64,000 nucleotides of DNA, taken from Leptospira noumeaensis (lineage in GTDB: Bacteria > Spirochaetota > Leptospiria > Leptospirales > Leptospiraceae). The first letter of the stretch is position 1. Each line of letters begins with the position of its first letter. The stretch lies in NCBI RefSeq assembly GCF_004770765.1, contig NZ_RQFK01000028.1, positions 186,001-250,000 on the forward strand. The letters are read 5' to 3'. The notes under the pieces were generated by a model. The model was given only the letters and a program-made list of their open reading frames with translations. It was not told the DNA's origin and did not search any database. This document shows positions 35,133 through 44,431 of the stretch, piece by piece. The position numbers and the translations under genes were made by a program.

Positions 35133-36266
35133 ATGCGACCAATGGATCAAATCACAGGCAAAGAACAAAAACACCATGTGATATTACACTATCTTATGAA
35201 TCAGGAAATGAAGGCGAACTGGAATGGACAAGTCCAATCCATGACCGTAACACAGGAATTACCCGGTGGTGAGGAGATAGTAGTTGATTGGAATGAAGTC
35301 TGGCCCCTCCAACAAGGTTCTAGTTTTATCCTTTCTAAACTTTTGGCTCGGTATTTAGAACTTCATTGCACTTTTGTAAAACAAATTGCACCTCACAAAA
35401 TCCAACTCCATGTAGATAAAGTCCTCATTGCAAAAAAAGAAAGATTAAACCCACGTTTTACGATCTCTGAAGACGGTCTTGTGAATGTTACAAACATTGT
35501 TAGTTCCAAAACCATCATCGAAGCCAATATGTTCAACATTCCCACTCTCGTTCGTGTGAACTTCGAAGATTACCGCAAACGAATGATGGCCCGGTCTGGG
35601 GAAGCAGGCATTATGGATATATTCAAGTCTGGAATGGAACGAAAGTATGAAGTGGTAAAGTCCTCACAAAAAATTCTTTTTATCAAGGATGCAACAAATC
35701 CTGAAAGTTATCGTTCCGATGAAGAAGGTTTTATCAACTACGAAGATGAAATTGATGACCACGTTGAAAAACTAGCAATGGCTTCCAAAGATAAAAAGAT
35801 AAAGTCGGAACTCATCCTCCCTATTCTTTATAAAAATGAACTAGAAGAAATTATCCCCATTGGTTATTACGCATTACAAACCAAAGACAATGCCATCACT
35901 GAAGATGATTTAAAATTTTACCAAACACAAATCGCAGAGATGATTGAAAGGATCAAAGACGCCAACTTAATGACGACTGTGGAAAAATTTCCTGTATTGG
36001 ATTTGTCTGCCACTGGATTAAAAATTCGAATCACGAATAGCAATTTAGTCGAAACACTTCCTAAACAGAAAGGAATTTTATTAGAACTAGTTTTTAAACT
36101 CCAAACACCGTTTCGTTTTTTCGGGAAAATTGCTTGGGCTTATAAAGAAACTTCTGGGGATTTACTTGTCGGAATTGAATTTTCAGGAAAACGTACGTAT
36201 GCAGAAAAAGTTAGATTTGAAGAGAACATCGAAATCATTAAAAACAATGGAAAAACCGCTGCTTAA
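35133..36266 (+). CDS. DUF1577 and PilZ domain protein
   Basis: A protein of about 377 residues from the ATG at 35133; a TTG at 35082 would add 17 residues but has no ribosome site. The N-terminal two thirds match the leptospiral DUF1577 type, with HHVILHYLMNQEM and FTISEDGLVNVTNIVSS. The C-terminal 90 residues look like a PilZ fold (PVLDLSATGLKIRI, then FGKIAWAYKE and VGIEFSG). The usual PilZ RxxxR c-di-GMP motif is not obvious, so binding of c-di-GMP is uncertain. It is cytoplasmic and probably a second-messenger effector. Confidence 0.7.
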   Translation: MRPMDQITGKEQKHHVILHYLMNQEMKANWNGQVQSMTVTQELPGGEEIVVDWNEVWPLQQGSSFILSKLLARYLELHCTFVKQIAPHKIQLHVDKVLIAKKERLNPRFTISEDGLVNVTNIVSSKTIIEANMFNIPTLVRVNFEDYRKRMMARSGEAGIMDIFKSGMERKYEVVKSSQKILFIKDATNPESYRSDEEGFINYEDEIDDHVEKLAMASKDKKIKSELILPILYKNELEEIIPIGYYALQTKDNAITEDDLKFYQTQIAEMIERIKDANLMTTVEKFPVLDLSATGLKIRITNSNLVETLPKQKGILLELVFKLQTPFRFFGKIAWAYKETSGDLLVGIEFSGKRTYAEKVRFEENIEIIKNNGKTAA

Positions 36267-36268
36267 TC

Positions 36269-36583
36269 TCAGCGGATTTCCAATTTAATTGTTTTTGTAA
36301 TTTTAGGTATCTCGTAAGCACAAATATAGTATAACATCTTTAAGTCGATATAGTCATAGGCCCGGGCCAAATCCTTTTGCCATAAACTATCAATTTTATC
36401 CCAAGGTAGATCGGGGTATTTTTGTTTTTCGGACATGGGAATTTTTAACGATTCTGCCTGGATGTAACGAAGCATTTCTTCTGCAAAAAAACTATCATGT
36501 TCCCCTTCAATGAATTCTTGGATCTGGTTTCTAAATAGGAAGGTTTCCAACTCCCGGCAGTAAAAAATAAACTCATGAAACAT
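36269..36583 (-). CDS. HepT-like (HEPN) protein lacking the catalytic residues
   Basis: A 104-residue helical protein. The segment YPDLPWDKIDSLW, continuing to ARAYDYIDLKMLYY and EIPKI, matches the C-terminal half of HepT/DUF86 HEPN toxins, which normally read IPW..I..MRN.L.HxY..VD. The HEPN RNase motif Rx4-6H is broken: Gln or Trp stands at the Arg position and Arg at the His position (LARAYDYID). It is therefore probably not an RNase. No MntA-type nucleotidyltransferase antitoxin is adjacent. It converges with the DUF1577 gene, ending 2 bp after it. Confidence 0.5.
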   Translation of the reverse strand: MFHEFIFYCRELETFLFRNQIQEFIEGEHDSFFAEEMLRYIQAESLKIPMSEKQKYPDLPWDKIDSLWQKDLARAYDYIDLKMLYYICAYEIPKITKTIKLEIR

Positions 36584-36666
36584 ATGGATACCTTAAAACT
36601 GGATTCCTCCACGGACAGTTTTTTTCATTGGCAAAGGAATCCAAATCTTGGATACTTTCACTACGT

Positions 36667-37056
36667 ATGAAGATGAATATCCGAATTGCCTCATTTTTCC
36701 TTTTTGTTTTATTAATTCCCATCCAAGCAGCAGAAAAGGATTTCCAAATCATCGATTTAGTTGTGGGAAAGGGAGAAGAAGCATTTTCCGGTTCTTACGT
36801 CACAGTTCATTACGTGGGTAAACTCACCAACGGAAACAAGTTTGATAGTTCTCGTGACCGCAACCGCCCATTCGAATTCAACTTGGGTGCCGGTGAAGTG
36901 GTCAAAGGTTGGGACAAAGGGATCAAAGGAATGCGAGTAGGTGGAAAACGCAAACTCATCATTCCTCCAGAACTAGGTTACGGTAGCAAAACTGTTGGCA
37001 GCATTCCCGCAAACTCTACTCTTATTTTTGAAGTGGAACTTCTAAAAATTTACTAA
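36667..37056 (+). CDS. FKBP-type peptidyl-prolyl cis-trans isomerase, secreted
   Basis: A protein of about 129 residues from the ATG at 36667 (ATG 36673 also possible). A signal peptide (IASFFLFVLLIPIQA) precedes a single FKBP domain: VHYVGKLTNGNKFDSS, FNLGAGEVVKGWDKG, RKLIIPPELGYG and PANSTLIFEVELL, all active-site blocks present. It should assist folding in the periplasm. The TTG at 36628 would extend the signal region without benefit. No operon partner is obvious; a 9-bp hairpin lies 48 bp downstream. Confidence 0.92.
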   Translation: MKMNIRIASFFLFVLLIPIQAAEKDFQIIDLVVGKGEEAFSGSYVTVHYVGKLTNGNKFDSSRDRNRPFEFNLGAGEVVKGWDKGIKGMRVGGKRKLIIPPELGYGSKTVGSIPANSTLIFEVELLKIY

Positions 37057-37103
37057 AATTTATTTCCTAGATGGTCTCTTAAAATTACGAAAAGAAAGAA
37101 TCT

Positions 37104-37126
37104 GAAATTCCCCATTCGGGAATTTC
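37104..37126 (+). terminator. Hairpin after the FKBP gene
   Basis: A perfect 9-bp inverted repeat (37104-37112 and 37118-37126) with a 5-nt loop stands 47 bp after the FKBP stop. It is followed by TTGACTAAG with no T-run, so it may instead be part of the control region of the decayed SCO gene. Confidence 0.45.
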
Positions 37127-37163
37127 TTGACTAAGTTCAGAATGGTTCTAAATTGTTTCGACT

Positions 37164-37584
37164 ATGGAAAATTCAACCTTGCGTAAGTCTGTCCTCTTCC
37201 TAATCCTCGTCCTATCTTTTTCCTAATGTAAAACCAAATCAAATTCTTCCAAAAGACTGGGCACCAAGCGAACATTTGGTGGTATTTTTTCATGCCACCT
37301 GTCGCGGGATTTGTCCCTTAATCATTCGAAATTTAATCCAAATAGAACCAAGTTTTTCTGAATTTCATGGCCTCAAAATTTTTTCTATCTCTATTAATCC
37401 CAAGGAAGATACAGTTCCTGTTTTACAGAATTATCGCAAAACATATCAGATCAAAAATCCGAATTGGAGTTTGTTCATACGGAAAATATTTTTTTTATTT
37501 GATAAAGATAAGTATTTACATGGGATCTATCGTGCCAAAGGAACGGGCGATGTACAAAGGTTAATCGACGATTTAAAAAACTAA
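37164..37584 (+). pseudogene. Decayed SCO1/SenC-family gene
   Basis: An ATG at 37164 opens a 20-codon signal-peptide-like segment (KSVLFLILVLSF) that hits a stop. One base fewer in the T-run at 37217-37221 would join it to a frame reading FPNVKPNQILPKDWAPSEHL and then a SCO thioredoxin-like core: HATCRGICPL carries the CxxxCP copper motif, and SISINPKEDT is the next block. The frame ends at 37584. About 35 residues that usually hold the copper-ligand His between the NW..L and DKDK...Y blocks appear deleted. Frameshift plus deletion suggests a pseudogene; a sequencing error would explain only the first lesion. Confidence 0.6.
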
Positions 37585-37600
37585 GACAAAAAATCAATTA

Positions 37601-37630
37601 ATCTAAGGATTTTTTTTAGAATCCTTAGAT
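37601..37630 (-). terminator. Terminator of the ABC operon
   Basis: A perfect 11-bp inverted repeat (37601-37611 and 37620-37630) with an 8-nt loop lies 47 bp after the ABC permease stop; on the minus strand it is followed by TAATTGATTTTTTG. It may also serve the convergent SCO remnant. Confidence 0.65.
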
Positions 37631-37676
37631 GGCTTATGTGAATAGAGGAAACTTTGTTTCACCAATTGTTTAAAAT

Positions 37677-38438
37677 TTAGTTTTTAATTTTATATCCCGT
37701 TCTAAAAATAATCCAAGTTACAGTCAAACAAACTGTCAAAAACACAAGGATCATCGAAATACTCACAGAAAGTGCCACATCAGCCCTTTCAAAAAAACTA
37801 TACCGAAACCCACTCACCAAATACAGAACCGGATTAAACATACTGAGTTTTTGCCAAAACGGTGGTAACATCTGGATGGAGTAAAAACTTCCGCCAAGAA
37901 ATACAAGGGGAGTGATGACGAGCATGGGAATCATTTGGAGTTTTTCAAAACTATCCGCCCAAATTCCGATTACAAACCCAAACAAACTAAAACTAACACA
38001 AGTTAGCACCAAAAAAAATACCATTAGGATGGGGTGATCAATACGAATGGGAACAAAAAAGGATGCAGTGATGAGCATTAACACACCAAGCATCAGTGAT
38101 TTTGTGGCCGCAGCACCCACATACCCAATCACAACTTCCCACATGGTAACCGGTGCTGAAAGGATTTCATAAATGGTTCCATTGAACTTAGGAAAATAAA
38201 TTCCAAAAGAAGCATTGGATATACTTTCTGTAAGAAGTGATAACATCACAAGGCCGGGAACAATGAAACTTCCGTAATGGATTCCATCTATCTCTTGAAT
38301 ACGAGATCCAATAGCCGATCCAAATACAATAAAGTATAACGAAGTCGAAAGTACAGGGGAAGCAATACTTTGTAATAGTGTTCGAAACGTTCTTGCCATT
38401 TCAAATCTGTAAATTGACTTGATTGCGTAAAAATTCAT
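37677..38438 (-). CDS. ABC-2-type exporter permease
   Basis: A 253-residue integral membrane protein with about six hydrophobic helices and the ABC-2 arrangement ([13 protein letters not shown], then [20 protein letters not shown] and a conserved LGGSFYSI). It should form the membrane channel of an exporter with the ATPase encoded directly upstream; the two genes overlap by 4 bp. This gene pair is similar to NodI/NodJ-type and drug or lipid exporters; the substrate is not visible. Confidence 0.9.
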   Translation of the reverse strand: MNFYAIKSIYRFEMARTFRTLLQSIASPVLSTSLYFIVFGSAIGSRIQEIDGIHYGSFIVPGLVMLSLLTESISNASFGIYFPKFNGTIYEILSAPVTMWEVVIGYVGAAATKSLMLGVLMLITASFFVPIRIDHPILMVFFLVLTCVSFSLFGFVIGIWADSFEKLQMIPMLVITPLVFLGGSFYSIQMLPPFWQKLSMFNPVLYLVSGFRYSFFERADVALSVSISMILVFLTVCLTVTWIIFRTGYKIKN

Positions 38439-39361
38439 ACAGCCTCCTGTAATAACTGAACAAAGATTTCTTCTAATGAACTTTGTTTTGTACTCAAATC
38501 GCTAAATTGGATTTTTAATTTTTTCAAATCATCCAGAAGTTTGGTAATGAGGCTACTATCATCAGAGCGGTCATAAGTAAACACAAGGGCAGAATTTTGA
38601 TCCACAAGTTCCAATGTATATTTGGCCAGTGACTTAGGAATGAGTTTTAGACTTTTTTTCAGTTCAATCCGAAGTTGTTTTTTGCCGAGTTGTTTCATAA
38701 GGCGATCTTTGTTTTCGGTTAGAAAGATCTCACCTTTTCTAATCACAGAAATTCTATCGGCTATGGATTCTGCTTCTTCGATGTAGTGGGTCGTAAGGAT
38801 GATGGTAACTCCATTTTTTCGAAGAGATTCTACAATCTTCCACATATCCTTACGTAGTTCCACGTCCACACCGGCACTTGGCTCATCTAAAAATAGGATT
38901 TTTGGTTCGTGTGACAATGCTTTGGCGATTAAAACTCGTCGTTTCATCCCACCTGACAAAGTCATAATCCTTTGGTCTTTTTTGTCCCAAAGGGAAAGTG
39001 ATTTTAAAACTTCTTCAATGTATTTTGGATTGGCTGGTTTTCCATAGAGCCCCCGCGTAAAAGATACGCTTGCCCAAACCGTTTCAAATGCATGGACACT
39101 GAGTTCTTGGGGAACAAGTCCAATCAGAGATCTTGTTTTTTTAAAGTCACTGATAATATCAAAACCACTAACGTTCACCTCACCAGCGCTTGGTGAAACG
39201 ATTCCACAGATTAAATTGATCAGAGTGGTTTTTCCGGCTCCATTGGGTCCAAGAAGGGCATGGATTTCGCCTTCCTTTACTTCCCAATTTACATCCTTTA
39301 ATGCTTGGAATCCATTGTCATAGGACTTGGAAACTTGTTTTAGAGTGAGGATCGATTTCAA
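38435..39361 (-). CDS. ABC exporter ATP-binding protein
   Basis: A 308-residue ATPase with Walker [11 protein letters not shown]-loop region VPQELSV, signature LSGGMKRR, Walker [13 protein letters not shown] and switch His in TTHYIEEAE. The C-terminal 80 residues match the drug-resistance ATPase extension. It powers the ABC-2 permease encoded downstream and overlaps both neighbours by 4 bp, so ABC-F, ATPase and permease form one operon. Confidence 0.95.
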   Translation of the reverse strand: MKSILTLKQVSKSYDNGFQALKDVNWEVKEGEIHALLGPNGAGKTTLINLICGIVSPSAGEVNVSGFDIISDFKKTRSLIGLVPQELSVHAFETVWASVSFTRGLYGKPANPKYIEEVLKSLSLWDKKDQRIMTLSGGMKRRVLIAKALSHEPKILFLDEPSAGVDVELRKDMWKIVESLRKNGVTIILTTHYIEEAESIADRISVIRKGEIFLTENKDRLMKQLGKKQLRIELKKSLKLIPKSLAKYTLELVDQNSALVFTYDRSDDSSLITKLLDDLKKLKIQFSDLSTKQSSLEEIFVQLLQEAV

Positions 39362-40854
39362 ACGGTTTCATCCTTCCAGCCAATGTCTTTCAGGAAGTCG
39401 TCATAACCCCCGTCATAAACAAAAACTCGGTCATCATCGAATACAATTAGTTTTGTGGCCACAGCACGCAAGTGCATTTCATTGTGAGTGACCATGATTA
39501 CGGAACCATCAAAGTTATCGATGGCTTCAATGAGTGAGTCACAAGACTGCATGTCCAAGTGGTTTGTCGGTTCATCCAAATACAATAAATGGCAAGGTGT
39601 GACTAAAATTTTCCCAAGTAACACCCGACTCTTTTCTCCCCCAGAGAGAACCTTAATCTTTTTTAAGGCCAGGTCTTCGGAAAACATAAGTCCACCGGCA
39701 ATGTTCCTTGCTTTCCCTTCCGAACAATTCGAATCCGCACTCATGATCTCTTGGACTACGGTGTTACTTTCGTTCATGTTCAGTTTGTTGGTTTGGCCAA
39801 AGTATCCTTCTTTCAAAATAGGATGTTTTTTGACGGCACCTGAAACTGGGCTTAACTCACCTGCAATTAACTTAAGTAAAGTAGACTTTCCTTTCCCGTT
39901 TTTCCCTATGATACAAATTCGATCTTCTGGACCTACACTGATAGAAAAGTTTTCAAATAAGTTGGGAGTTTTTTTGTCATATGAAAATGAAACCTCTTCG
40001 ACACTTAACATCTGACTTGCGGAGAACGGAGCGCTGTTAAAATAAAGTTCCATATCTTCAATGGTGTCGAGTGCTTTCATTTCCCCTTGTTTTTCTAACT
40101 TCTTAACACGGGATTGCGCGCGACTGGCAAAACTTGCTTTTGCTTTGAACTTGGCAATAAAGATCTCTTCTTGTTTGCGTTTTTTCGCTTCGTTCTGTCT
40201 TGTTTTTTCGTAAATTTCTTCTGCTTGGTTGATCTGCGTGTATAACTTTTCAGTATCACCCTGGACTTTGATGGCTTTAGTTCTGTGAATGGCTACGGTA
40301 TGAGTCACAACACTATCCATAAAACTTCTATCGTGAGTGATGAGGATGATTTCTCCTTCCCATTCCCGAAGAAATTCCTCTAACCAACGTATGGTGACAA
40401 TATCCAAATAGTTGTTTGGTTCATCGAGGATCAGCATATCCGGAGCCGAAACAAGAAGTTTAGCCAAGTTCATCCGAATTTGGTATCCACCGGAAAATTC
40501 ATCAGGACTTCTTTCCATATCTTTTTCTGAGAACCCAAGACCAAAAAGAATTCGTTCTACTTTCCAAGTTTCGTATTCATCCCCTTCTGGAAGACCAAGG
40601 GCACATTCTTCCAACACAGTTGGTTTTGTAAAAACTAAATGTTGTTCCAAATGTCCAATGCGGTATCCTTTGGGGATCGTGATGTTTCCTGAATCCGGCT
40701 CGGATTTTCCTAAGATGATTTGGACAAGCGTTGATTTACCATGTCCATTGCGGCCCACAAGGCCCACTCGTTCGCCACGATTGACGCTGAATTGTAAGTC
40801 ATCGAATAAGACGTTGCCATTAAATTGTTTGTTTAAACCAGAGATTTTAATCAT
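39358..40854 (-). CDS. ABC-F family ATPase
   Basis: A 498-residue soluble protein with two ABC domains and no membrane segment. Domain 1: [28 protein letters not shown]; domain 2: [27 protein letters not shown]. The linker (about 215-290) is charged and rich in Lys, typical of the ribosome-binding ABC-F group (Uup/EttA/Vga type), which act on the translating ribosome and can give antibiotic protection. The gene is the first of three overlapping genes with an ABC exporter pair. Confidence 0.92.
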   Translation of the reverse strand: MIKISGLNKQFNGNVLFDDLQFSVNRGERVGLVGRNGHGKSTLVQIILGKSEPDSGNITIPKGYRIGHLEQHLVFTKPTVLEECALGLPEGDEYETWKVERILFGLGFSEKDMERSPDEFSGGYQIRMNLAKLLVSAPDMLILDEPNNYLDIVTIRWLEEFLREWEGEIILITHDRSFMDSVVTHTVAIHRTKAIKVQGDTEKLYTQINQAEEIYEKTRQNEAKKRKQEEIFIAKFKAKASFASRAQSRVKKLEKQGEMKALDTIEDMELYFNSAPFSASQMLSVEEVSFSYDKKTPNLFENFSISVGPEDRICIIGKNGKGKSTLLKLIAGELSPVSGAVKKHPILKEGYFGQTNKLNMNESNTVVQEIMSADSNCSEGKARNIAGGLMFSEDLALKKIKVLSGGEKSRVLLGKILVTPCHLLYLDEPTNHLDMQSCDSLIEAIDNFDGSVIMVTHNEMHLRAVATKLIVFDDDRVFVYDGGYDDFLKDIGWKDETV

Positions 40855-41043
40855 ATCATTTCCGAAGGTAATTCCTTCTAGTTAGAACCAGGATCGAAAA
40901 AGAACCGGAAACGACGAGTAGAATCGAAAAGAAATTGCGGCGGATCTCCTGCAGAAATGGTGATTTCAATGACATAATCACTAGAAAAACCACCTTTCAA
41001 ATTATGGACTTTTTTTGGAGCTTTCAGATTCCGAAACTGTACT

Positions 41044-41784
41044 GTGCGAACTTTTCTTTTTTGTTTCCTAACTTGCCTCTGTCTCTGCACAGCACGGGGA
41101 AACTATGCCAACGGCAACTTACAGGTAGCCTTTGGAGCTGAAGAAAATTATCTTTTGGTTCGTTCCCTTGATTCCAGCATCATCCACTTAGGAAGCCCGG
41201 AAGAAAAACAAGAATACAGAGAAATCATCGATGAGTATTTACGATTCAAAAGCCTCCACATCCAAGGTCGGTATGGCGATGCCTATTTAGCCGTTCGCTC
41301 TACACAATCCAAACTCATCAAACTTTATGATAAAATTCTCACCAAAAATATAACACTGGTTCGTTCTGAATTGGAATCTCTTGGTAGAAAATCACGTGAC
41401 AAAGAAAAAGCACAAACCCGTGCTTTTTTACGACTTGCCCTAAGGGACGTAAGCGAAGCCGAACAGAAGTTAGTGATGGCAAGGAACACACGCCCCCTAC
41501 TTTATCTATTAAAACTTCGAGAAATGTTATTTTCTCTTAAAATTTTAAAACATGCAGGGAAGTTTGTGGTATTTCTCAACTTACTACATGATGGTAAGTA
41601 TATGGATTCCATTGAGTCTTCTGATTTTGATTCCATTGAGTCGGAGCTCATCAGAGGATTTGGAAAAGGGACGAACCCACTACTCGCTCTCCATTATGAT
41701 AATTCCTTTTTACCTTTTGGTGAAGAAAGTATCTACGATAGTATGATGACAAACTACAAAGCTCCTGAAATCAAAAAAGATTAA
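41044..41784 (+). CDS. Unknown secreted or lipid-anchored protein
   Basis: A 246-residue protein beginning at GTG 41044. The N-terminal segment FLFCFLTCLCLC is a signal sequence with several Cys, one of which could be lipidated in a relaxed lipobox. The mature part is helical and charged (DRL-, KEKAQTR-rich), with no catalytic motif. It lies alone between divergent ABC-F and convergent purT genes. I do not recognise a family. Confidence 0.6.
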   Translation: MRTFLFCFLTCLCLCTARGNYANGNLQVAFGAEENYLLVRSLDSSIIHLGSPEEKQEYREIIDEYLRFKSLHIQGRYGDAYLAVRSTQSKLIKLYDKILTKNITLVRSELESLGRKSRDKEKAQTRAFLRLALRDVSEAEQKLVMARNTRPLLYLLKLREMLFSLKILKHAGKFVVFLNLLHDGKYMDSIESSDFDSIESELIRGFGKGTNPLLALHYDNSFLPFGEESIYDSMMTNYKAPEIKKD

Positions 41785-41852
41785 TCCAAAGAATCAAATA
41801 TCCTTCGTTATCGAATGTTATTCTGACTGATTTTTTATCTTCATCTCATCAA

Positions 41853-43025
41853 TTATTTTAATTGGATGTAGTCCCGGGCCCGGTTTGCTTTTTCTTTGGC
41901 TTCTTCAATTGTGTTTCCAATTGCTAAACTAACACCCATTCGGCGTTTCCCGTCAATTTCCGGTTTTCCAAAAATTCGGATGTCCACTCCTTTTTGTTTT
42001 AAAGCATCTTCTAAACCAATATAAACCGGAGAAGTTGTTTTTCCTTCCAATAAGATGGCGGAACTGGCAGCGGGTGTTTGAAAAATAAGTTCAGGGATAG
42101 GGAGTCCAAGTAAGGCTCTCGCGTGGAGAGAAAATTCAGAATAGTTTTGAGAGATAAGAGTGACAAGCCCTGTGTCATGTGGTCTTGGAGATACTTCGCT
42201 AAAGTAGACTTCATCTCCTTTGACAAATAATTCGACTCCAAAAATTCCCATTCCTCCAAGTCCTGTAGTTACTGCTTCTGCAATTTTTTCTGCTGCACGT
42301 AAAGCAAGTTCAGTCATGGGTTGTGGCATCCACGATTCCACATAATCTCCGTTCACCTGTCTATGTCCAATGGGTGGTAAAAACTTGGTTCCACCTATAT
42401 GGCGTATGGTGAGAAGAGTGATTTCAAAATCAAAAGGTATAAATTCTTCAATGATCATTTTACCTTTTCCTGTCCTCCCTCCCGTTTGTCCATACTCCCA
42501 AGCCTTTTGGATTTCGGATTCGTTTCGTACCAAACTTTGTCCTTTTCCAGAGGAACTCATAATGGGTTTGACCACACAAGGAAATCCAATCTCTTTTACC
42601 GCTTGGGTGAAATCTGATTCTGTATCTGCAAAAAGAAAATGGGATGTTTTGATTCCTAGTTCATTAGAAACAAAATTACGAATCCCCTCCCGGTTCATCG
42701 TAAGGTTCACTGCTTTGGCACTAGGGATGATACAAAAACCTTCGGCTTCCAATCGAACCAATGTTTCAGTATGAATGGCTTCAATTTCGGGAACAACAAA
42801 ATCAGGCTTTAACTCTCGTATGGTGGCTTCCAATTCTTTTGGATCTAACATATTAATGACACGAGATTCTTGAGCGACGAGCATTGCTGGTGCATTTGGA
42901 TAACGATCCACTGCAATGACATGAACACCTAGGCGGTTTGCTTCAATGGCAACTTCTTTGCCAAGTTCTCCCGATCCAAGGAGTAAAAGTTTGGTAGCTT
43001 TGGGAGTAAATGGTGTTCCGATCAT
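41853..43025 (-). CDS. purT: Formate-dependent phosphoribosylglycinamide formyltransferase
   Basis: A 390-residue ATP-grasp enzyme that makes formyl-GAR from formate in purine biosynthesis. Seen: [20 protein letters not shown] at the start, [32 protein letters not shown] and [13 protein letters not shown] near the metal-binding region. The start at 43025 aligns with other PurT N-termini ([11 protein letters not shown]), whereas the longer possible start adds nine unrelated residues. It stands as a single minus-strand gene. Confidence 0.95.
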   Translation of the reverse strand: MIGTPFTPKATKLLLLGSGELGKEVAIEANRLGVHVIAVDRYPNAPAMLVAQESRVINMLDPKELEATIRELKPDFVVPEIEAIHTETLVRLEAEGFCIIPSAKAVNLTMNREGIRNFVSNELGIKTSHFLFADTESDFTQAVKEIGFPCVVKPIMSSSGKGQSLVRNESEIQKAWEYGQTGGRTGKGKMIIEEFIPFDFEITLLTIRHIGGTKFLPPIGHRQVNGDYVESWMPQPMTELALRAAEKIAEAVTTGLGGMGIFGVELFVKGDEVYFSEVSPRPHDTGLVTLISQNYSEFSLHARALLGLPIPELIFQTPAASSAILLEGKTTSPVYIGLEDALKQKGVDIRIFGKPEIDGKRRMGVSLAIGNTIEEAKEKANRARDYIQLK

Positions 43026-43103
43026 ATTCACAAAGATCGGGAAGTGGCCCATTCAGACAAGGAAGATTATGGCCACTAAAGAGATTGGAATTTAATTTTT
43101 AAG

Positions 43104-43574
43104 TTACATTAAGTAACGTTTACCAAGTTTGTCTCTTTGGTAAATATTGGCACCCATCCGAATGAGGAGATCTGAAATTTCACTGAGTCCATCAAAACTA
43201 TTGGCAATATGAAGTGCCGTAACCCCACTGGGATCAGAGGCATTGGGATCAGCTGCTGAATTAAGTAATACTTCCACAGCTGCCACATTTCCTGTTTCAG
43301 TTGCTTTGTGAATCGGATACAAACCCATGTTATCTGGCATGTTCGGATCTAGCCCAAGTGCGAGTAATTTTTTTAAATAATAAATATCAGAAACTTCTGC
43401 AACTGCGATGCCTAAAAGTAACGGTGATTCGGATACCAAAACTTCTTTTAAGTCTGAATCCGATAATAACAAATCAAAAGTTTCCTTATCTTCTCTGCTA
43501 ATGGAAGAACACAAGGTCCGTAACCTCAGGTTGGACTTGGTTTTTCCTACGAAATCAATTATGTTCTGAATCAT
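43104..43574 (-). CDS. Ankyrin-repeat protein
   Basis: A 156-residue protein with about three ankyrin repeats: GLDPNMPDNMGLYPIHKAT, DPNASDPSGVTALHIAN and an imperfect one at the end (GANIYQRDKLGKRYL), preceded by a degenerate unit. No signal peptide; it should be a cytoplasmic protein-binding module. The start codon overlaps the stop of the AraC-type regulator gene by 4 bp, so the two are translationally coupled; the ankyrin protein may modulate that regulator (inference). Confidence 0.85.
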   Translation of the reverse strand: MIQNIIDFVGKTKSNLRLRTLCSSISREDKETFDLLLSDSDLKEVLVSESPLLLGIAVAEVSDIYYLKKLLALGLDPNMPDNMGLYPIHKATETGNVAAVEVLLNSAADPNASDPSGVTALHIANSFDGLSEISDLLIRMGANIYQRDKLGKRYLM

Positions 43575-44398
43575 GTTCCCATCCTATCAGTATAGGACGA
43601 ATCATGATTGTAAAAATGGGACATTTTTTTATATTCTCCAAACCATTCGTTGGGAATACTTCCGGAAATTCGTTTGAAATCGCGATTGAAGTGAGATTGG
43701 TCCGAATATTCAAATTCCTGAGCTAAATCTGTAAAACGTAAATCTGGATTGTTTTTTCGGTAGTGTTCTGGATTTCTCACCATATCGAGTAACCTATGCA
43801 CTGTTCTGTATTCAGAAGGGTTCATCCCCACAATTTCCTTAAATTTACGATCCAATTGTTTTCTAGAAATTCCGATCCTTCTACATAAATGATTTATGGG
43901 AGCCGCAGGACGTGTGAGTTCCAAAAGTGCAAACCGAACATAGGTTGGTATTTCTGAAGGTTGTCCCGGATGATCTTTCAGAAAGATAGTGAGAAAATGA
44001 GAAATTAGATCATCGGTTGGGAAATTCGAATCTGAAAATTCACCTAATCCTAGCTTGTTTTCAATTTCTGTAAACTGGTTTTGTAATTCATCCCCTCGTT
44101 TGGAAAAAAGCGAATACATTCCTCCCACAAAAAATCGCACAGCAAATAAACTTAATTCTGATTCTGATAAAATCCTCCACCTTCTAGTCTGTGGACCCAC
44201 AAGATGAATTTTTGGTAACGGAAATATTTCTTTGTTTTCTGTTTCTACAAGTGGAGGTGTTCCTAAATGGAATACCATCTCACACTCGTAAGATGGCAAA
44301 ATCCAAGGAAGTTCTCTTGCATTCACACCCTTCCAAATCCAGAATTCTTTTACAGAGGATTCTAAAGAGGAAGGAGGTCTTATAAATCGAATGTCCAA
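43571..44398 (-). CDS. AraC-family transcriptional regulator
   Basis: A 275-residue protein. The C-terminal part (about 170-260) is an AraC DNA-binding domain with two helix-turn-helices: INHLCRRIGISRKQLDRKF and FTDLAQEFEYSDQSHFNRDF. The N-terminal 150 residues are a cupin-like sensing domain of the type often seen in such regulators (VFHLGTPPLV, LVGPQTRRW). The ligand is unknown. It sits 33 bp downstream of copA on the same strand and is coupled to the ankyrin gene. Confidence 0.88.
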   Translation of the reverse strand: MDIRFIRPPSSLESSVKEFWIWKGVNARELPWILPSYECEMVFHLGTPPLVETENKEIFPLPKIHLVGPQTRRWRILSESELSLFAVRFFVGGMYSLFSKRGDELQNQFTEIENKLGLGEFSDSNFPTDDLISHFLTIFLKDHPGQPSEIPTYVRFALLELTRPAAPINHLCRRIGISRKQLDRKFKEIVGMNPSEYRTVHRLLDMVRNPEHYRKNNPDLRFTDLAQEFEYSDQSHFNRDFKRISGSIPNEWFGEYKKMSHFYNHDSSYTDRMGT

Positions 44399-44431
44399 AA
44401 CTTTACCATCTATATTTATATTTGTTTTAAT

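Noticed and set aside
39488..40015. A 175-codon plus-strand frame opposite the ABC-F gene
   Set aside because: Shadow of a strongly conserved ATPase gene; no promoter, ribosome site or motif.
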